A stretch of DNA of 45,183 nt from Leptospiraceae bacterium (GTDB lineage Bacteria > Spirochaetota > Leptospiria > Leptospirales > Leptonemataceae): contig JAGRNA010000023.1 in NCBI GenBank assembly GCA_020441005.1, positions 1 through 45,183 on the forward strand. The letters run 5' to 3'. Below the pieces are notes generated by a model. It saw nothing but the letters and a program-made list of their open reading frames with translations. It was not told the DNA's origin and made no database searches. The first letter of the stretch is position 1. Each line of letters opens with the position of its first letter. Both the position numbers and the translations under genes were made by a program. Below, piece after piece: positions 8,382 through 16,830 of this stretch.

Positions 8382-8558
8382 TACCGTGCAGAACCACGGG
8401 AATGCGAGCCGGTCTGTAGAATGGTTCCGGATTGGGTGCCGGGCACAGCGGCGGCCTGATCCTGGCAAATGGATGCCTGTCGTATGACAAAAACTGATTT
8501 GCAATTCACCCCCGCTGACTATGATTGGAGCAAGATACGAACAAGAAACCGGTTTGAA

Positions 8559-9260
8559 ATGAAAGACAGTGCAAAGAACAGCAGCGCAAAAGAACAGGTC
8601 GGTATGGCCGCCGCCAATCTGGTGGAGGATCGGATGCTGGTCGGCCTCGGCACCGGTTCAACAGCAGCCTTTGTGATCCAGCGGCTGGGAGCGCGGATTG
8701 CCAATGATGGCTTGCAAATTCAGTGCGTAACCACATCCTTTCAGTCGACCCTGCTAGCCCGGCAGGCCGGGATTCCGCTCCTTGGGCTGGACAGTGTCAC
8801 CCGGCTGGACATCTCTATTGACGGAGCCGATGAAATCGATCCCGACCTGCATCTGATCAAGGGCGGCGGTGCCGCGCATACCCTGGAAAAAATCGTGCAC
8901 GCCCTGTCGGATCGTTTCATTGTTGTCGCCGACGAGTCCAAGCTTTCCCCGTTCCTGGGGCAGAATTTTGCGGTACCACTCGAAGTGCTGCCTGCCGGTC
9001 GCCTGCTCGTCGAGCGGGAACTCCAGCGCCTGGGGGCCCGGGAGATCCAGCTGCGGATGGCCCAGCGCAAGGACGGTCCGGTGATCAGCGACAATGGCAA
9101 TATGATTCTGGACGCCCGTTTTGAGCGCTTTAATCCGCTGGAACTGGAACAGCAACTGGATGCCATACCGGGTGTGGTGGCGTGCGGCATTTTTGCCCGT
9201 TATCGACCGGCGCGGGGTGATTGTCTGATCGGGCAGGCGGGTGGGGTGCGGCAGCTCTAG
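8559..9260 (+). CDS. rpiA: Ribose-5-phosphate isomerase A
   Basis: RpiA interconverts ribose-5-phosphate and ribulose-5-phosphate in the pentose phosphate pathway. The conserved blocks are all present: 'GLGTGSTAAFVIQRL', 'DISIDGADEIDPDLHLIKGG', 'GAAHTLEKIV' and 'FIVVADESKL'. From ATG 8559 the protein has 233 residues, the usual family length. In-frame ATGs at 8469 and 8484 would add 25-30 residues not found in the family. None of the starts has a strong ribosome site, so the choice rests on length. The next gene begins 18 bp downstream. Confidence 0.92.
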   Translation: MKDSAKNSSAKEQVGMAAANLVEDRMLVGLGTGSTAAFVIQRLGARIANDGLQIQCVTTSFQSTLLARQAGIPLLGLDSVTRLDISIDGADEIDPDLHLIKGGGAAHTLEKIVHALSDRFIVVADESKLSPFLGQNFAVPLEVLPAGRLLVERELQRLGAREIQLRMAQRKDGPVISDNGNMILDARFERFNPLELEQQLDAIPGVVACGIFARYRPARGDCLIGQAGGVRQL

Positions 9261-9278
9261 GCCGGGAGCGGAACAGCC

Positions 9279-9749
9279 ATGGACCGTTTTCGCGCCAATC
9301 TGCATTGGGAGGCCTCCGCCACCAGGGGACGCTCTACCGCATCCGAGCTGGAACACATGGTCTATTTCCCGGGTCGGGGCGATGAAAAAGGGGTCTGCGT
9401 GTCACCCAGTATGCAGCACCAGGGTTGCGCCAAGCCGATGGAATTGCTGCTGGCAGCCGTCTCGTCCAGTATGATGATCTCTTTTATCGAGCTCTGTGTC
9501 AGTCAGTCCATCGTCGTTTTTGATTACCAGGACCAGGCCGAGCTTCTAATGCGCACAGATGAGCGCGGCGAGGCGCAGCTGGATTTTATTCGATTGAAGC
9601 CGGTTGTCCGGTTTAGCACCCCCCACAGTGATCGCCTGCAAACGTTTGCCATTCGCTTTTTAGGCGAGGCCCAGGTGCATTCGCTCTTGATTCGCACCCT
9701 GAGCGTGCCCATCAAGCTGCAGCCGCATTTTGAATTTGGCGTGCAATGA
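9279..9749 (+). CDS. OsmC-fold protein lacking the peroxidatic cysteines
   Basis: This 156-residue protein starts at ATG 9279 behind GGGAGCGG. The central helix 'KPMELLLAAVSSSMMISFIE' aligns with the OsmC/Ohr block 'NPEELxxAAxAACF', and the flanking strands fit the fold. OsmC and Ohr reduce organic hydroperoxides with two cysteines. Here the first is serine (codon AGT in 'VSSSMM') and the second region ('VHSLLIRTLS') has none. A peroxidase role is therefore unlikely; a binding or thiol-independent role is possible. The two cysteines that do occur (in 'HQGCAK' and 'IELCVS') are not at the catalytic positions in this alignment, which I made by eye. Confidence 0.72.
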   Translation: MDRFRANLHWEASATRGRSTASELEHMVYFPGRGDEKGVCVSPSMQHQGCAKPMELLLAAVSSSMMISFIELCVSQSIVVFDYQDQAELLMRTDERGEAQLDFIRLKPVVRFSTPHSDRLQTFAIRFLGEAQVHSLLIRTLSVPIKLQPHFEFGVQ

Positions 9750-9822
9750 CCAGAATCCTTTCAAAAGCCCCGAAAAAAGGTTGAAACACGGGGCCAATCC
9801 TGAAGTATCACTCCATTTTGCC

Positions 9823-12800
9823 ATGATTACCCGCAAGAAGACTACTTTAATATTAATGATCAGCGTTTTGGCCCTGTTTGTGTGCCTGCCGCTATTATTC
9901 TGGCTCAACCAAACGGTGTTTGAATTCAGTGCCCTGCGAGAGGCCGGCGTCTGGTTTTTCCAGCGGATTTACTTCAATATTTTGCCGGGACTTTTGGCGA
10001 TTCTCGTTTGTGTGTTTTTATACGAACGCATCGAGCATGGCGAAAAAAAGGCCAGCCGCCGGGATTATTTCTGGATCGGTTTTTGGATTGTGATGCTGCT
10101 CGTATTTGTCTGGGCCTACACCGCCAGTGCAGATTCCATTTTGATTGCGCAGGATCCGTTCCTGTCGTTTCTCAAGTCGCCGGATCGGCGCATCATGAAA
10201 CTGGGACCGCGTCTGGACTCGCTGGTGTTGTCGAACGCCTTTTTGCTCCTGATCCTTGCGACTATCTTTCTCTTCGCGACCATGCAACGCTTTCATATTG
10301 ATCGCAATAAGGGCGGCGCGCTGTTAATCAATATGCTAATCGCGATTCTTTTTGCGATGCTGCTTTTAACCGACTTCTTTCACAGCATTGAAGAGAATGT
10401 TGTGTCTTTATTATATCAAAGTCAGCGCAACCCGGGCACCGAAACGATTCCGGATCTGCAGTTTGGCGGGGAAGCTCTGAACTACTGCACACCGCCGGAG
10501 CGCCGCTCTCAAATTGAAGAGAAGCTTACTTTTCAAAATGATGTTGTGCGCCTGGCGCATGAACGCGGCAAGGCCGATCTGGTGACTGTTCGCTTCCCGC
10601 GCATTCCAGCCCCGCCGGGCGTGCGTGACGATATTGAGATCATTGGCATCACAACAGCCGATATCGAGGCCGTGAATTTTCAGTGGCCGCTCGATTGGGA
10701 AATCTATGGCAACCTGGCGCGCAAGATGGGGTCTTATGAGAACTCCATCCTGGTCTATGACATTAACTTCATGGATATCAAGGGCATCTCCGGCGGCAGC
10801 AAGTGCGAGGATCGTGACGATGGTTTTCAGTGCACTCCCTGGCCGGGTCAGGAACTGCGCAATCAAACCGACTATCTTAGTCAGAGCATCGCTAAAAATC
10901 TGAATCAGGTGCTGGCTGACTACCCGATCAACACCTCCACGGAAGACCGCAACAAGCTCAAGAACTATGAGCAGCGTCTGGCAATCCTGAATCGCAAGGC
11001 AACCGTCCAGCAGATAAAAAACGGGCGCTATGCGATTATTCGTGCCACCCTGCCGGTGCCGCCGATTGTACCCGCCTCGAAATATCTGAACGGGATGGGT
11101 CATGCAAATGTTTTTATCGATGATATAACCCACCTGAACAGACGCGTACCGCTTTTGATCCGGGTAGTGAATTATGAGAAACGCTACGACCCGGATTATG
11201 ATCCGGACAAGCATGATTTTTATTACCCTGGCATTGCCCTTGCGACCGCGCTGTCCTATTATGGAGTCGATCCCACAAAAGACGTGCAGGCCGACTATTT
11301 GGCTGGAACCCTCACGATTAAAAATATTCCGCCCAAAAGCTTCAAAAAGGTCGATTTCGAGCAGGGCGGCCTGGTGGATGTTGACATTATGGCTCATCCC
11401 AATGCTGATCGCACGGTGACCATCCCGATGGATCGCGCTGGCATGATGGACATCAACTTTCGGGGGGGCTTGTACTGCTTTCCTTACAAGCCCATTCTGG
11501 AAGTGGCCTATGACTGGGATCGCCGCGAGCGCATCCGCTCCAAAATCCAGGTCCAGGAGGCCCGACGCATTGCCAGTATGGCACCGCGCGATTTCGCCGA
11601 TTATGTGGCTGCCAAGTTGCCGGACCTGATTGAAAAAAGGCATAACACGATCGCGATCCTGGACCAATCCTACAAGGCGGCCACCCCGGCCGAGCTGGAG
11701 CTTTTGCCTTATTACAAGTCCCTGTTTGAGCGCTTGAAAAATGCGCAGAAAACCCCGGATCGACTGGCAATCGCTCGTGAAGTGCAACAAAAGGATCCCA
11801 CACTATATGCCCTGCTGGTGCGCTCTAGTATTCGCAACTACTCTACTAAAGAAAAAGAGAGCCTGCGCTTTGATGAGGAAACGACTCTCAAGAGCCGGTA
11901 TGAAAACAAGATCTCCCTGGTTGCGATGTACTACGCGACAGGCGTGGACACTGCCAAGGATGTGCACCTCTCGCCTTACGGAACCATGGCCGGAATTGAA
12001 CATCAAGCCTATGCGATTAACACCATTCTGAATCAGGATTTCAGTCATCAGGCAAGCAACGGCCTGAACTTGCTGATCCTGCTGGTGATTGCCATTATTA
12101 TTGGCGTGTTTCAGCCGCGCTTGTCGACGATTATGAGTTTTGTGCTCAGCTTTTTGATCGCTCTTGTATTTATAGCCCTGACAGTCTATGTCAGTTTTGG
12201 GGTGTATAGTTTAATCCATGTCTTCCCGACTGTGATCATTGAACAGTTTATTATACTCATCAGTTTTATCGGATTTCGAGTTTTTGCGGAAGAAGAGAAC
12301 GTGAAATACATTCGCAATACCTTCTCCAAGTTTGTTTCCCAGGATGTAGTCGACGAGCTATTGACGAATCCGGAAGCTCTCAAACTGGGCGGGGCCAAAA
12401 AAGAGGTCAGCGTCTTCTTCTCCGATGTGCGCGGTTTTACAACCATCTCCGAGAAACTCGGCCCCGAAGAACTGGTTCAGCTCTTGAATGAATATCTGTC
12501 GGTCATGACGGACCTGATTATCGAGTATAGCGGCACAATCGACAAGTACATGGGTGATGCGATCATGGCTTTCTGGGGCGCGCCGGTTGAAAATGACGAT
12601 CACGCCTACTACACCTGTGTCTGTGCGATCGCGCAGTATGCCGCTTTGCAGGATTTGCAAAAAATCTGGACCGAGCGCGGTGTGCCGGCGATTGATATCG
12701 GTATCGGCATCAACACCGGACCGGCGGTTGTGGGCAACATGGGTTCCAAGGCCCGGATGGACTATACCCTGATGGGTGATACTGTCAACCTGGGCTCTCG

Positions 12801-13005
12801 CCTGGAAGGGATCACCAAGCAGTATGGGGTAAAAATCGTTATATCCGAATACACCTACGAGCGGGTCAAGGAGCGGGTCTACGCCCGGGAGCTGGATCTG
12901 GTGCGAGTCAAGGGCAAGCTGGAACCGGTGCGCATCTATGAACTGATGGGTCTCAAAGATGATCAGGATCTGGAAGCGTTGCGCAAACCCGAAACCCATG
13001 TCTAA
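9823..13005 (+). CDS. CHASE2-domain class III adenylate cyclase
   Basis: The 1060-residue protein starts at ATG 9823; an earlier in-frame start at 9730 would lie inside the OsmC-like gene. Five membrane helices (about 8-185) come first, then a very long extracytoplasmic CHASE2 region (about 190-745), three more helices (about 746-815) and a C-terminal cyclase domain (about 855-1040). Both metal aspartates are present (FSDVRGF, D868; YMGDAI, D912). The adenine-selecting Lys908 (DKYMGD) and Asp986 (LMGDTVN) are present, as are the transition-state Asn989 and Arg993. All catalytic residues for making cAMP from ATP are thus intact. It overlaps dxs by 8 bp. Confidence 0.93.
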   Translation: MITRKKTTLILMISVLALFVCLPLLFWLNQTVFEFSALREAGVWFFQRIYFNILPGLLAILVCVFLYERIEHGEKKASRRDYFWIGFWIVMLLVFVWAYTASADSILIAQDPFLSFLKSPDRRIMKLGPRLDSLVLSNAFLLLILATIFLFATMQRFHIDRNKGGALLINMLIAILFAMLLLTDFFHSIEENVVSLLYQSQRNPGTETIPDLQFGGEALNYCTPPERRSQIEEKLTFQNDVVRLAHERGKADLVTVRFPRIPAPPGVRDDIEIIGITTADIEAVNFQWPLDWEIYGNLARKMGSYENSILVYDINFMDIKGISGGSKCEDRDDGFQCTPWPGQELRNQTDYLSQSIAKNLNQVLADYPINTSTEDRNKLKNYEQRLAILNRKATVQQIKNGRYAIIRATLPVPPIVPASKYLNGMGHANVFIDDITHLNRRVPLLIRVVNYEKRYDPDYDPDKHDFYYPGIALATALSYYGVDPTKDVQADYLAGTLTIKNIPPKSFKKVDFEQGGLVDVDIMAHPNADRTVTIPMDRAGMMDINFRGGLYCFPYKPILEVAYDWDRRERIRSKIQVQEARRIASMAPRDFADYVAAKLPDLIEKRHNTIAILDQSYKAATPAELELLPYYKSLFERLKNAQKTPDRLAIAREVQQKDPTLYALLVRSSIRNYSTKEKESLRFDEETTLKSRYENKISLVAMYYATGVDTAKDVHLSPYGTMAGIEHQAYAINTILNQDFSHQASNGLNLLILLVIAIIIGVFQPRLSTIMSFVLSFLIALVFIALTVYVSFGVYSLIHVFPTVIIEQFIILISFIGFRVFAEEENVKYIRNTFSKFVSQDVVDELLTNPEALKLGGAKKEVSVFFSDVRGFTTISEKLGPEELVQLLNEYLSVMTDLIIEYSGTIDKYMGDAIMAFWGAPVENDDHAYYTCVCAIAQYAALQDLQKIWTERGVPAIDIGIGINTGPAVVGNMGSKARMDYTLMGDTVNLGSRLEGITKQYGVKIVISEYTYERVKERVYARELDLVRVKGKLEPVRIYELMGLKDDQDLEALRKPETHV

Positions 13006-14959
13006 TACTAGCGGTTTGGAAATGGACAAATTAATTGCCAAGTACCCCTTACTCAAAGAGGTCGAATACCCGGCTGATTTGCGCAAACTGCCGCTGAAGG
13101 CCCTGCCGCGTTTTTGTGATGAATTGCGCAACTATTTAATCGATACCCTGTCCGAAGTGGGCGGTCATTTTGCTTCTAATCTGGGGGTGATCGAGCTGAC
13201 CGTCGCATTGCACTACGTGCTCGATACGCCCAATGACAAACTGATCTGGGATGTGGGCCATCAGATCTATCCACACAAAATCCTGACCGGACGTCGGGCC
13301 CGTCTGCGCAGTGTGCGCCGCAAGGGCGGCCTGTCCGGTTTTCCCAAGCGATCCGAATCGGAGTACGATCTGTACAATACCGGTCATGCGGGTACATCGA
13401 TCTCGCAGCTCCTGGGAGAAGCTGTCGCTCGCGACATTCAAGGCCTCCAGCATCATTGCGCCTGTGTAATCGGAGATGCCTCGATAGCCAGCGGGATGGC
13501 CTTTGAGGCGTTGAATCACGGCGGTCATATCAAGACAAACTGCCTGGTGATTCTTAACGACAATGATCACAGTATTTCGCCCAATGTCGGCGCCCTGAAT
13601 CAGTACCTGAATTCGCTGATCATGTCGCCGTTATATAATAAATCCCGGCGCTTGTGGTATCACTTCCTTATGTGGCTGCCTGTGCTCGGCCCGATCATGC
13701 AGCATTTTTCACACCGCGTGGAACGCTCCATCAAGGATCTCTTGACACCGGGCGGATTTTTCTCCGATTTGGGCTTTCGCTATTTTGGCCCCGTTAATGG
13801 CGCCGATGTGCTTGATCTGGTGCGCGCCCTGAACAAGGTTTTAAAAGTCAAGGGACCGGTATTGCTGCATGCCTATACCCAGAAGGGCAAGGGCTATGAA
13901 CCCGCGGAAAAGAACCCGATCACGTATCATAGTGTGAGCAAGTTCAACCGTGAAGATGGTCGCTTTGAAAAAAAGATCGCCAATGGCGAGGTCAGCTACA
14001 GCCAGATCGTCGGTGAAACCCTGCTGGAGTTGGCGCAAAAAAACGAAAAATTGGTTGCCATCACTCCGGCTATGATCGAGGGCTCCGGGCTGCGTCCGCT
14101 GTACGACGCCATGCCCGAACGCGTGCATGATGTGGGGATTGCCGAGCAGCACAGCATGGCCTACGCCGGCGCATTGGCCGCTGGCGGGGTGGTGCCGTAT
14201 TTATGCATCTATTCCACTTTTCTCAATCGGGCTCTGGACCAGTTGGTCGAGGATGTCGCGCTGATGAAGTTTCCTGTGCGTATGGTCGTCGATCGGGCCG
14301 GTTGCGTGGGACCGGATGGTGAAACGCATCAGGGTCTGTATGATGTGGGTATGCTGCTCGCGATGCCGCATACTGCGGTGTACGCTCCAGCCACAGGCGG
14401 TGAACTGAAGGCCATGCTGGAATATATGGAGCACTATGCGGAGGGTCCCATTGCTGTGCGTTTTCCCAAAGCCAGTTGTCATCGCTCCAGCCTCGTAGAG
14501 CGGCCGGATTTGAATGACCATCGCCCGTTGCTATTCGGTGATGGCACAGACATGGCGATTGTGGCCATAGGTGTACTGCGCGACATGGCCCTCAAGGCGC
14601 AGGCGGAACTGGCTGTGGAGGGGGTTCATGTGCGGGTCATCAATGTGACCTGGATTCGACCGCTGGATTTCGAGGCCCTGGCAGAAATGCTGGCGGGCGT
14701 GAATAATTTTATAATAGTTGAGGACTCTTATATTCTTTCTAGCGCCGCTGCCTGGATTTTGGGCCAGTTACCGGGAGCCGTCAAGGCCCGGCATTGTCAG
14801 ACAATCGCTTTTCCCCAGGAGGCCATCGATCACGGCGGTCGTAGCGAGATTATGGCTGATTACGGCCTGAGTGTGGACGGGATCAAGAGCGCTGTTTTGC
14901 AAAATTGCCAGGTCGAGCGAAAAATATACGACTCGCTGGCTAAACCTTCCGAAGCTTAG
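12998..14959 (+). CDS. dxs: 1-deoxy-D-xylulose-5-phosphate synthase
   Basis: DXS condenses pyruvate and glyceraldehyde-3-phosphate, using thiamine diphosphate, to start the MEP isoprenoid pathway. The 653-residue protein keeps the H49-type histidine (GHFASNLG), 'WDVGHQIYPHKILTGR', 'ILNDNDHSISPNVGAL', the H299-type histidine (ITYHSVSKF), the catalytic glutamate in 'VGIAEQHSMAYAG' and 'DRAGCVGPDGETHQGLYD'. The usual GHSSTS and GDG blocks read GHAGTS and GDASIAS, which I associate with Leptospira enzymes. The normally strict GPVDGHD reads GPVNGAD (N267, A269). The ATG at 12998 overlaps the cyclase stop by 8 bp; ATG 13022 is the alternative. Confidence 0.92.
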   Translation: MSNTSGLEMDKLIAKYPLLKEVEYPADLRKLPLKALPRFCDELRNYLIDTLSEVGGHFASNLGVIELTVALHYVLDTPNDKLIWDVGHQIYPHKILTGRRARLRSVRRKGGLSGFPKRSESEYDLYNTGHAGTSISQLLGEAVARDIQGLQHHCACVIGDASIASGMAFEALNHGGHIKTNCLVILNDNDHSISPNVGALNQYLNSLIMSPLYNKSRRLWYHFLMWLPVLGPIMQHFSHRVERSIKDLLTPGGFFSDLGFRYFGPVNGADVLDLVRALNKVLKVKGPVLLHAYTQKGKGYEPAEKNPITYHSVSKFNREDGRFEKKIANGEVSYSQIVGETLLELAQKNEKLVAITPAMIEGSGLRPLYDAMPERVHDVGIAEQHSMAYAGALAAGGVVPYLCIYSTFLNRALDQLVEDVALMKFPVRMVVDRAGCVGPDGETHQGLYDVGMLLAMPHTAVYAPATGGELKAMLEYMEHYAEGPIAVRFPKASCHRSSLVERPDLNDHRPLLFGDGTDMAIVAIGVLRDMALKAQAELAVEGVHVRVINVTWIRPLDFEALAEMLAGVNNFIIVEDSYILSSAAAWILGQLPGAVKARHCQTIAFPQEAIDHGGRSEIMADYGLSVDGIKSAVLQNCQVERKIYDSLAKPSEA

Positions 14960-14992
14960 AGTAGATCGTTCCCTGGCGGGGTCGGTCTACTC
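14959..14992 (+). other. Stem-loop between dxs and the TPR gene
   Basis: GAGTAGA (14959-14965) pairs perfectly with TCTACTC (14986-14992), and the inner sequence adds a CCC-TGGC-GGG stem. The left arm begins on the last base of the dxs stop. No T-tract follows, and the ribosome site of the next gene (GAAGGA) lies just beyond. It could stabilise the dxs 3' end or shape translation of the TPR gene. Confidence 0.4.
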
Positions 14993-15006
14993 AACATGGA
15001 AGGATT

Positions 15007-15486
15007 ATGAACGCCGAAGCCCTTGAATACTATCATACTGGACTCTTGCACGCTAGCCAGTCCAATTACGATGCTGCCGAATACTTTCTTTTAAAATCTC
15101 TTGAAATCGATGCTGTGGTGGGCACCTGGGCCACGCTGGGATGGCTGTATGCTTCGCGCACGGGTCGTTATAAGGATGCCCTGCGCGTTTTTAAAAAGGC
15201 CATTCGTCTGGCGCCGCAGGACGGGGATTTGTTTAACGATTTCGGGGCCCTTTTAATCAAAATGGGACGTCCCAAAATGGCGATGCACTGGTTTAATCGA
15301 GCTTTGCGCAGCAAAGCGTGCAGCCGTTATCATTATGCTTTGTACAATATGGCCTTGATCTATCGCAGCTGGAATCGTCCGGAGCGCAGTCGTCGCTATT
15401 TGCATCTATGCCTGCGCAAGAAGCCGGATTTTGAGATGGCGCGCGAGCTATTGGGGCAAATCGAAAAGGATTTTCAAAGCGCCTGA
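15007..15486 (+). CDS. Tetratricopeptide repeat protein
   Basis: The 159-residue protein is built of about four TPR-like helix pairs, for example 'ATLGWLYASRTGRYKDALRV' and 'NDFGALLIKMGRPKMAMHWF', with the alanine/glycine spacing of TPRs. There is no signal peptide or membrane helix, so it is probably cytoplasmic. GAAGGA sits 3 bp before ATG 15007. TPR proteins act as scaffolds and the partner is unknown. It lies between dxs and two small membrane-protein genes on the same strand. Confidence 0.85.
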   Translation: MNAEALEYYHTGLLHASQSNYDAAEYFLLKSLEIDAVVGTWATLGWLYASRTGRYKDALRVFKKAIRLAPQDGDLFNDFGALLIKMGRPKMAMHWFNRALRSKACSRYHYALYNMALIYRSWNRPERSRRYLHLCLRKKPDFEMARELLGQIEKDFQSA

Positions 15487-15514
15487 GTCTGGTTTCAGGA
15501 CTTGATCAAATGAC

Positions 15515-16057
15515 ATGTCTGTCTTGCTTTTGACAGTCTTTTTACTGGCGCATCTACTGTGTCTGGTGGTCTTGTGGTCGGATCGCCTGTTGGTCATGGC
15601 CCGGCGCTCGCTGGTTTTGATATGTATCCTGTCGCCGGCATTTAGCTCACCCTGGACCGTGCTACCCCTGGTCCTGGTCTATATTGCATTGTACCAGTTG
15701 TTTCCAGCGGGAACGAAGTCGGTAGACAAACACCCGCTTGATCAAGAGGACAGCGCTCAGGAGCTGAGCAAAAGCCGGCCCTCACCCGGCGAAACGTATG
15801 GATGGCAGCAAGGCTTGTTCGGCGGCGGGGCCTTGCTATTAACTGCCGGCTGGTTTTTGGGAGTACTGCCGGAGGCAACGAGTTCAATGGCGCTACTGCC
15901 GATGGATAGTCCGACCGGGACATTGACCTTCGAGAAAGCCTGGGCCGATATTATTTTCCACGGCCCTGAGTTCTGGTTTTTGGCGGTTTTGCCGATCGGT
16001 CTAATCCTGTTGCATCGGTTGGGTCGCAACCGTTTCGATCAGGGGTCCAATGACTGA
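15515..16057 (+). CDS. Hypothetical integral membrane protein
   Basis: The 180-residue protein has two or more N-terminal helices ('VLLLTVFLLAHLLCLVVLW', then a segment around 35-65). A charged loop follows (about 68-100, rich in K, D, E and S), then a helix near 108-122 and a C-terminal helix 'FWFLAVLPIGLILLHRLG'. I do not recognise a family. Its last 8 bp overlap the next gene, also a membrane protein, so the two are probably made together and may form a complex. Confidence 0.65.
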   Translation: MSVLLLTVFLLAHLLCLVVLWSDRLLVMARRSLVLICILSPAFSSPWTVLPLVLVYIALYQLFPAGTKSVDKHPLDQEDSAQELSKSRPSPGETYGWQQGLFGGGALLLTAGWFLGVLPEATSSMALLPMDSPTGTLTFEKAWADIIFHGPEFWFLAVLPIGLILLHRLGRNRFDQGSND

Positions 16058-16769
16058 GTGGCTGCATCCGGCTAGCGGCCTGAGTCTCAGCTGGCTGTTG
16101 CTTGTTTTTGCCTTGCCTGTTTTTTGGCCTGGCCAGTCCAGTCGAGCGCATGCCCTGGCCGGACTGGCTGTGCTGCTCGCAATTCTGTTTGCCTTTCGTT
16201 TTTCTAATCAGATCAATATGCGCTCGGCGGCCTTGTGGCTGCTCTTGATCACCCAATTGCTTGCGACACTCGGTATGGCGCTTGGGCACAAAAAAGACGG
16301 TATGGTGGACAGGCGACTCAGGCAAGTAACAAACCCGCAGGTGCATGCTGACAGCTCGGAGTGGCGTTTGCTGGTCCAAAAACAATTTAGCATTCTTTTT
16401 GTCATCAGTCTGGCTCTGGTTGGACTGGCCGTGTATGCTAACAGTAAAGAGCAGGCAATCGCTTTTTGGCTGCAGCCCCTGTTGTGGATGGAGGCCCTCT
16501 GGTTATTCGCATCTACTCGTCGAAGCTTGTTCTTGTGGATAGGCAGTTTATGGATCTGGAATCATCTTTTCTTGCTGAGCAGTGGCTTGTACCTGCAGGG
16601 ACTTGCAGATACCGATCCGGGTCGTATGGCTTTTCTGGTCGGTCTTGTGTTTACCCCGGGTCTGGCCATTCTGGCGAGCCCGCGGGCCCCTGAACAATCC
16701 CGTCCGGGCCACTACGCTTGCGGGGCAGTCCTGCTCCTGCAAGGCCTTCTTTTTCTGTATTTACTCTGA
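16050..16769 (+). CDS. Hypothetical multi-pass membrane protein
   Basis: This 239-residue protein begins at ATG 16050, overlapping the preceding gene. About seven hydrophobic segments cover most of its length, with one soluble loop (about residues 80-115, 'HKKDGMVDRRLRQV'). Tryptophan-rich segments ('LQPLLWMEALWLF', 'LWIGSLWIWNHLF') stand out. No catalytic motif or known family is visible. Its tight link with the gene upstream suggests a two-component membrane unit. Confidence 0.65.
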   Translation: MTEWLHPASGLSLSWLLLVFALPVFWPGQSSRAHALAGLAVLLAILFAFRFSNQINMRSAALWLLLITQLLATLGMALGHKKDGMVDRRLRQVTNPQVHADSSEWRLLVQKQFSILFVISLALVGLAVYANSKEQAIAFWLQPLLWMEALWLFASTRRSLFLWIGSLWIWNHLFLLSSGLYLQGLADTDPGRMAFLVGLVFTPGLAILASPRAPEQSRPGHYACGAVLLLQGLLFLYLL

Positions 16770-16830
16770 TGCAATGCCTGCCAATGCTGTCCAGGTGGGC
16801 TGACCTTTTCCGAGCAGGCTGCAATCAGGA

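Noticed and set aside
10411..11790. 459-codon open frame on the minus strand
   Set aside because: It lies fully inside the adenylate cyclase gene in the antisense direction. It has no ribosome site or family motif and reflects codon bias of the real gene.
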